Of a stretch of 64,000 nt of DNA, positions 62,819 to 64,000 are shown piece by piece. The position numbers and the translations under genes are program-made. How positions within the stretch are numbered: position 1 is the first letter of the stretch; each line of letters starts with the position of its first letter. The stretch is taken from the NCBI RefSeq assembly GCF_011839805.1, contig NZ_VWPY01000011.1, positions 38,183-102,182 on the forward strand, given 5' to 3'. The DNA is from Kineococcus rubinsiae (lineage in GTDB: Bacteria; Actinomycetota; Actinomycetes; Actinomycetales; Kineococcaceae). The notes beneath the pieces were generated by a model that did no database searches, was not told where the DNA came from, and saw only the letters and a program-made list of their open reading frames with translations.

Positions 62819-63181
62819 TCAGCCGGGCGGCCAGGTGAAGTCGCGTCCACCCAGGACGTGGCCGTGCACGTGGAAGACCGACTGCCCCACGCCCGCACCG
62901 CTGTTGAAGACGAGGCGGAACTCCCCGCCGGACTCGGCGTCCGCGATCTGCTGGGCCACCGCGACGAGGCGGGCCAACGTCGCGGGGGCCGCGGCCGCGA
63001 GGTCCGCGACGGTCTCGTAGCGCTCCCGCGGGATCACCAGCACGTGCAGGGGCGCCTGCGGGTTCACGTCGCGGAAGGCGACGACGAGGTCGTCGGCGTG
63101 CACGATCTCGGCGGGCACCTCCCCCGCGACGATGCGCAGGAACAGGTCGTCGGGGGCGCGTTCCGCCCGGGTGCCGCTCAT
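62819..63181 (-). CDS. HIT-family hydrolase (HINT-like)
   Basis: The 120-residue protein has the histidine triad FHVHGHVLGG with His 104, 106 and 108. An upstream His in APLHVLVIPR also matches, so it resembles HINT purine-nucleoside phosphoramidases. FLRIVAGEVPAEIVHADD is the typical start. The ATG is at 63181. It is divergent from the ECF sigma gene. Confidence 0.92.
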   Translation of the reverse strand: MSGTRAERAPDDLFLRIVAGEVPAEIVHADDLVVAFRDVNPQAPLHVLVIPRERYETVADLAAAAPATLARLVAVAQQIADAESGGEFRLVFNSGAGVGQSVFHVHGHVLGGRDFTWPPG

Positions 63182-63220
63182 GCCCGGCGAGGGTAGTCGT
63201 GATCTCCTCGGGTTGGATGT

Positions 63221-63245
63221 CAACCGTGAGTGACCGTCGCCCGTC
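63221..63245 (+). promoter_or_regulatory. ECF-type promoter of the sigma factor gene
   Basis: CAAC (63221-63224) and CGTC (63242-63245) are spaced by 17 bp, the standard ECF-sigma pattern, and predict a start near 63253. This argues for GTG at 63278 over GTG at 63230 as the start codon and suggests autoregulation. Confidence 0.6.
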
Positions 63246-63277
63246 CTACCGTGGTGCAACACCTGCGAGAGCACGAC

Positions 63278-63826
63278 GTGAGTGACCGGGCCGCCGCGGC
63301 GGCACCCGGCGAGGACCCTCGCGCCTGGGACGCCGACACGGCCGTGACCGTCCTGTACGCCTCCCACTGGCGGCGCCTGGTCGGCCTCGCCCTGCTGCTC
63401 GTCAAGGACGGCGCCAGCGCGGAGGAGGTCGTGCAGGACGCCTTCGTCGCGCTGCACCGCCGCTGGGGCCGCCTGGACGACCGCGCGAGCGCCGTCGCGT
63501 ACCTAAGGCAGTCGGTCGTCAACGGGGCCCGCGACGTGCTGCGCCATCGCGAGGTCGAGGACCGCCGCCGGCCGCTGCCCGACCCGGAGCCCGAGGGCCC
63601 GGAGGAGCGTGCGGTGCGCTCCGCCGAGCACCGCACGGTCCTCGCGGCCCTGGACGCGCTGGCCCCGCGCCAGCGCGAGGTGCTCGTGCTGCGCTACCAC
63701 GCCGACTTCTCCGAGCAGGAGATCGCCGAGTCCCTGGGCATCAGCCGGGGAGCCGTCAAGACCCACGCGCACCGGGGCCTCAGCGCCCTGCGGGCCGCCG
63801 TGGCGACCACCGAGGAGCGCTCATGA
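63278..63826 (+). CDS. ECF RNA polymerase sigma factor (SigE family)
   Basis: The 182-residue sigma factor has region 2 (VTVLYASHWRRLVGLALLLV, EEVVQDAFVALHRRW) and region 4 (LDALAPRQREVLVLRYHADF, then EIAESLGISRGAVKTHAHRG). The SAEEVVQDAF wording fits the actinobacterial SigE-family ECFs. The longer frame from 63230 would begin before the predicted start point. Its stop overlaps the next gene (ATGA), so the two are coupled; the partner usually encodes a membrane regulator. Confidence 0.92.
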   Translation: MSDRAAAAAPGEDPRAWDADTAVTVLYASHWRRLVGLALLLVKDGASAEEVVQDAFVALHRRWGRLDDRASAVAYLRQSVVNGARDVLRHREVEDRRRPLPDPEPEGPEERAVRSAEHRTVLAALDALAPRQREVLVLRYHADFSEQEIAESLGISRGAVKTHAHRGLSALRAAVATTEERS

Positions 63827-64000
63827 GCAAGGACACGACCCCGGCCGGCCCGCTGCCCGGCGACGAGGACCCGACCGTGCGGTCGCTGCGCGAGGCCATG
63901 GCCGCCCGGGCGGACGCCGCCGCCCCGGGTGACCGGCTCGGCGAGATCCGCGGCCGGGCCCGCGCCCGGCGCCGCGCCTCGCGGGCCTGGACGGCCGTCG
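63823..64000 (+). CDS. Start of the sigma-coupled gene (3' truncated)
   Basis: Only about 59 residues are visible. An acidic N-terminus (SKDTTPAGPLPGDEDPTVRS) passes into a strongly basic stretch (RGRARARRRASRAWTAV), just where a transmembrane helix would begin. Genes in this position after SigE-family sigma factors usually encode anti-sigma-like membrane proteins, but no zinc-binding HxxxCxxC motif is seen so far. The frame runs off the right edge. Confidence 0.75.
   Translation, partial: MSKDTTPAGPLPGDEDPTVRSLREAMAARADAAAPGDRLGEIRGRARARRRASRAWTAV

Overview
The window is chromosomal DNA from a very GC-rich actinobacterium. Many starts are GTG, third codon positions are almost all G or C, and GTGA/ATGA stop-start overlaps are frequent. 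Two features point the same way: a DtxR/IdeR-like iron box and a Fur-family zinc regulator beside glyS. The order dnaG, dgt, glyS, zur, uppS, recO, era, CBS protein, ybeY, phoH follows the Mycobacterium tuberculosis Rv2343c-Rv2368c segment as I remember it. The organism is therefore in Actinomycetia but outside the mycobacteria; a Kineosporiales/Kineococcus-like host is a guess. I found no IS element, prophage, CRISPR array or integrase, so this reads as core chromosome with metabolic insertions.

Layout. 1-6.6 kb: a secreted-protein fragment, a VOC protein, the efeUOB iron system with putative iron boxes, ilvA, a thioredoxin-like protein and a CAU tRNA. 6.6-12.6 kb: an MFS/GAF/amidohydrolase operon under an RpiR regulator, then a GntR regulator and ACC deaminase (acdS); both loci carry TGCAA/TTGCA operators. 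12.6-21.9 kb: a surface HNH nuclease, tRNA-Asn, dnaG, metY with a CoA-binding partner, a DUF4190-type membrane protein, a long intergenic palindrome, dgt, dusB and an unknown RHH-like protein. 21.5-26 kb: a pentose/fructose-type ABC operon with a universal stress protein, facing a LacI regulator across three tandem LacI-type sites. 26-32.1 kb: an FAD oxidoreductase, a DUF222-HNH protein, and an ABC-2 exporter joined to a two-component system.

32.2-54.2 kb is the conserved housekeeping block (glyS, zur, HU, ppc, uppS, recO, era, CBS protein, ybeY, phoH). Interspersed in it are a TPR-GGDEF protein, leuA with a leucine leader peptide and attenuator, a Tam-like methyltransferase, an ssuBAC-type sulfonate transporter behind an S-box (SAM-I) riboswitch, a metallo-beta-lactamase-fold hydrolase and a large membrane phosphodiesterase. 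54.2-64 kb: ppk2, a VOC/MarR pair with two operators, a zinc alcohol dehydrogenase, an SDR/TetR pair, an AI-2E-family permease, a pabC-like lyase, an old yellow enzyme, a second VOC protein, a HIT protein, and an autoregulated-looking ECF sigma factor with the start of its partner gene.

No clearly new multi-gene system is evident. The most interesting signals are regulatory and intergenic: the S-box that reaches the ssuB ribosome-binding site, the apparently leaderless leuL attenuator, a nested 112-nt inverted repeat at 41059-41170, the palindrome at 18351-18397, a recurring leaderless-promoter layout, and shared half-sites linking acdS with the amidohydrolase operon. Family names were assigned by reading motifs, without database searches. 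Hairpins and operators were found by eye.
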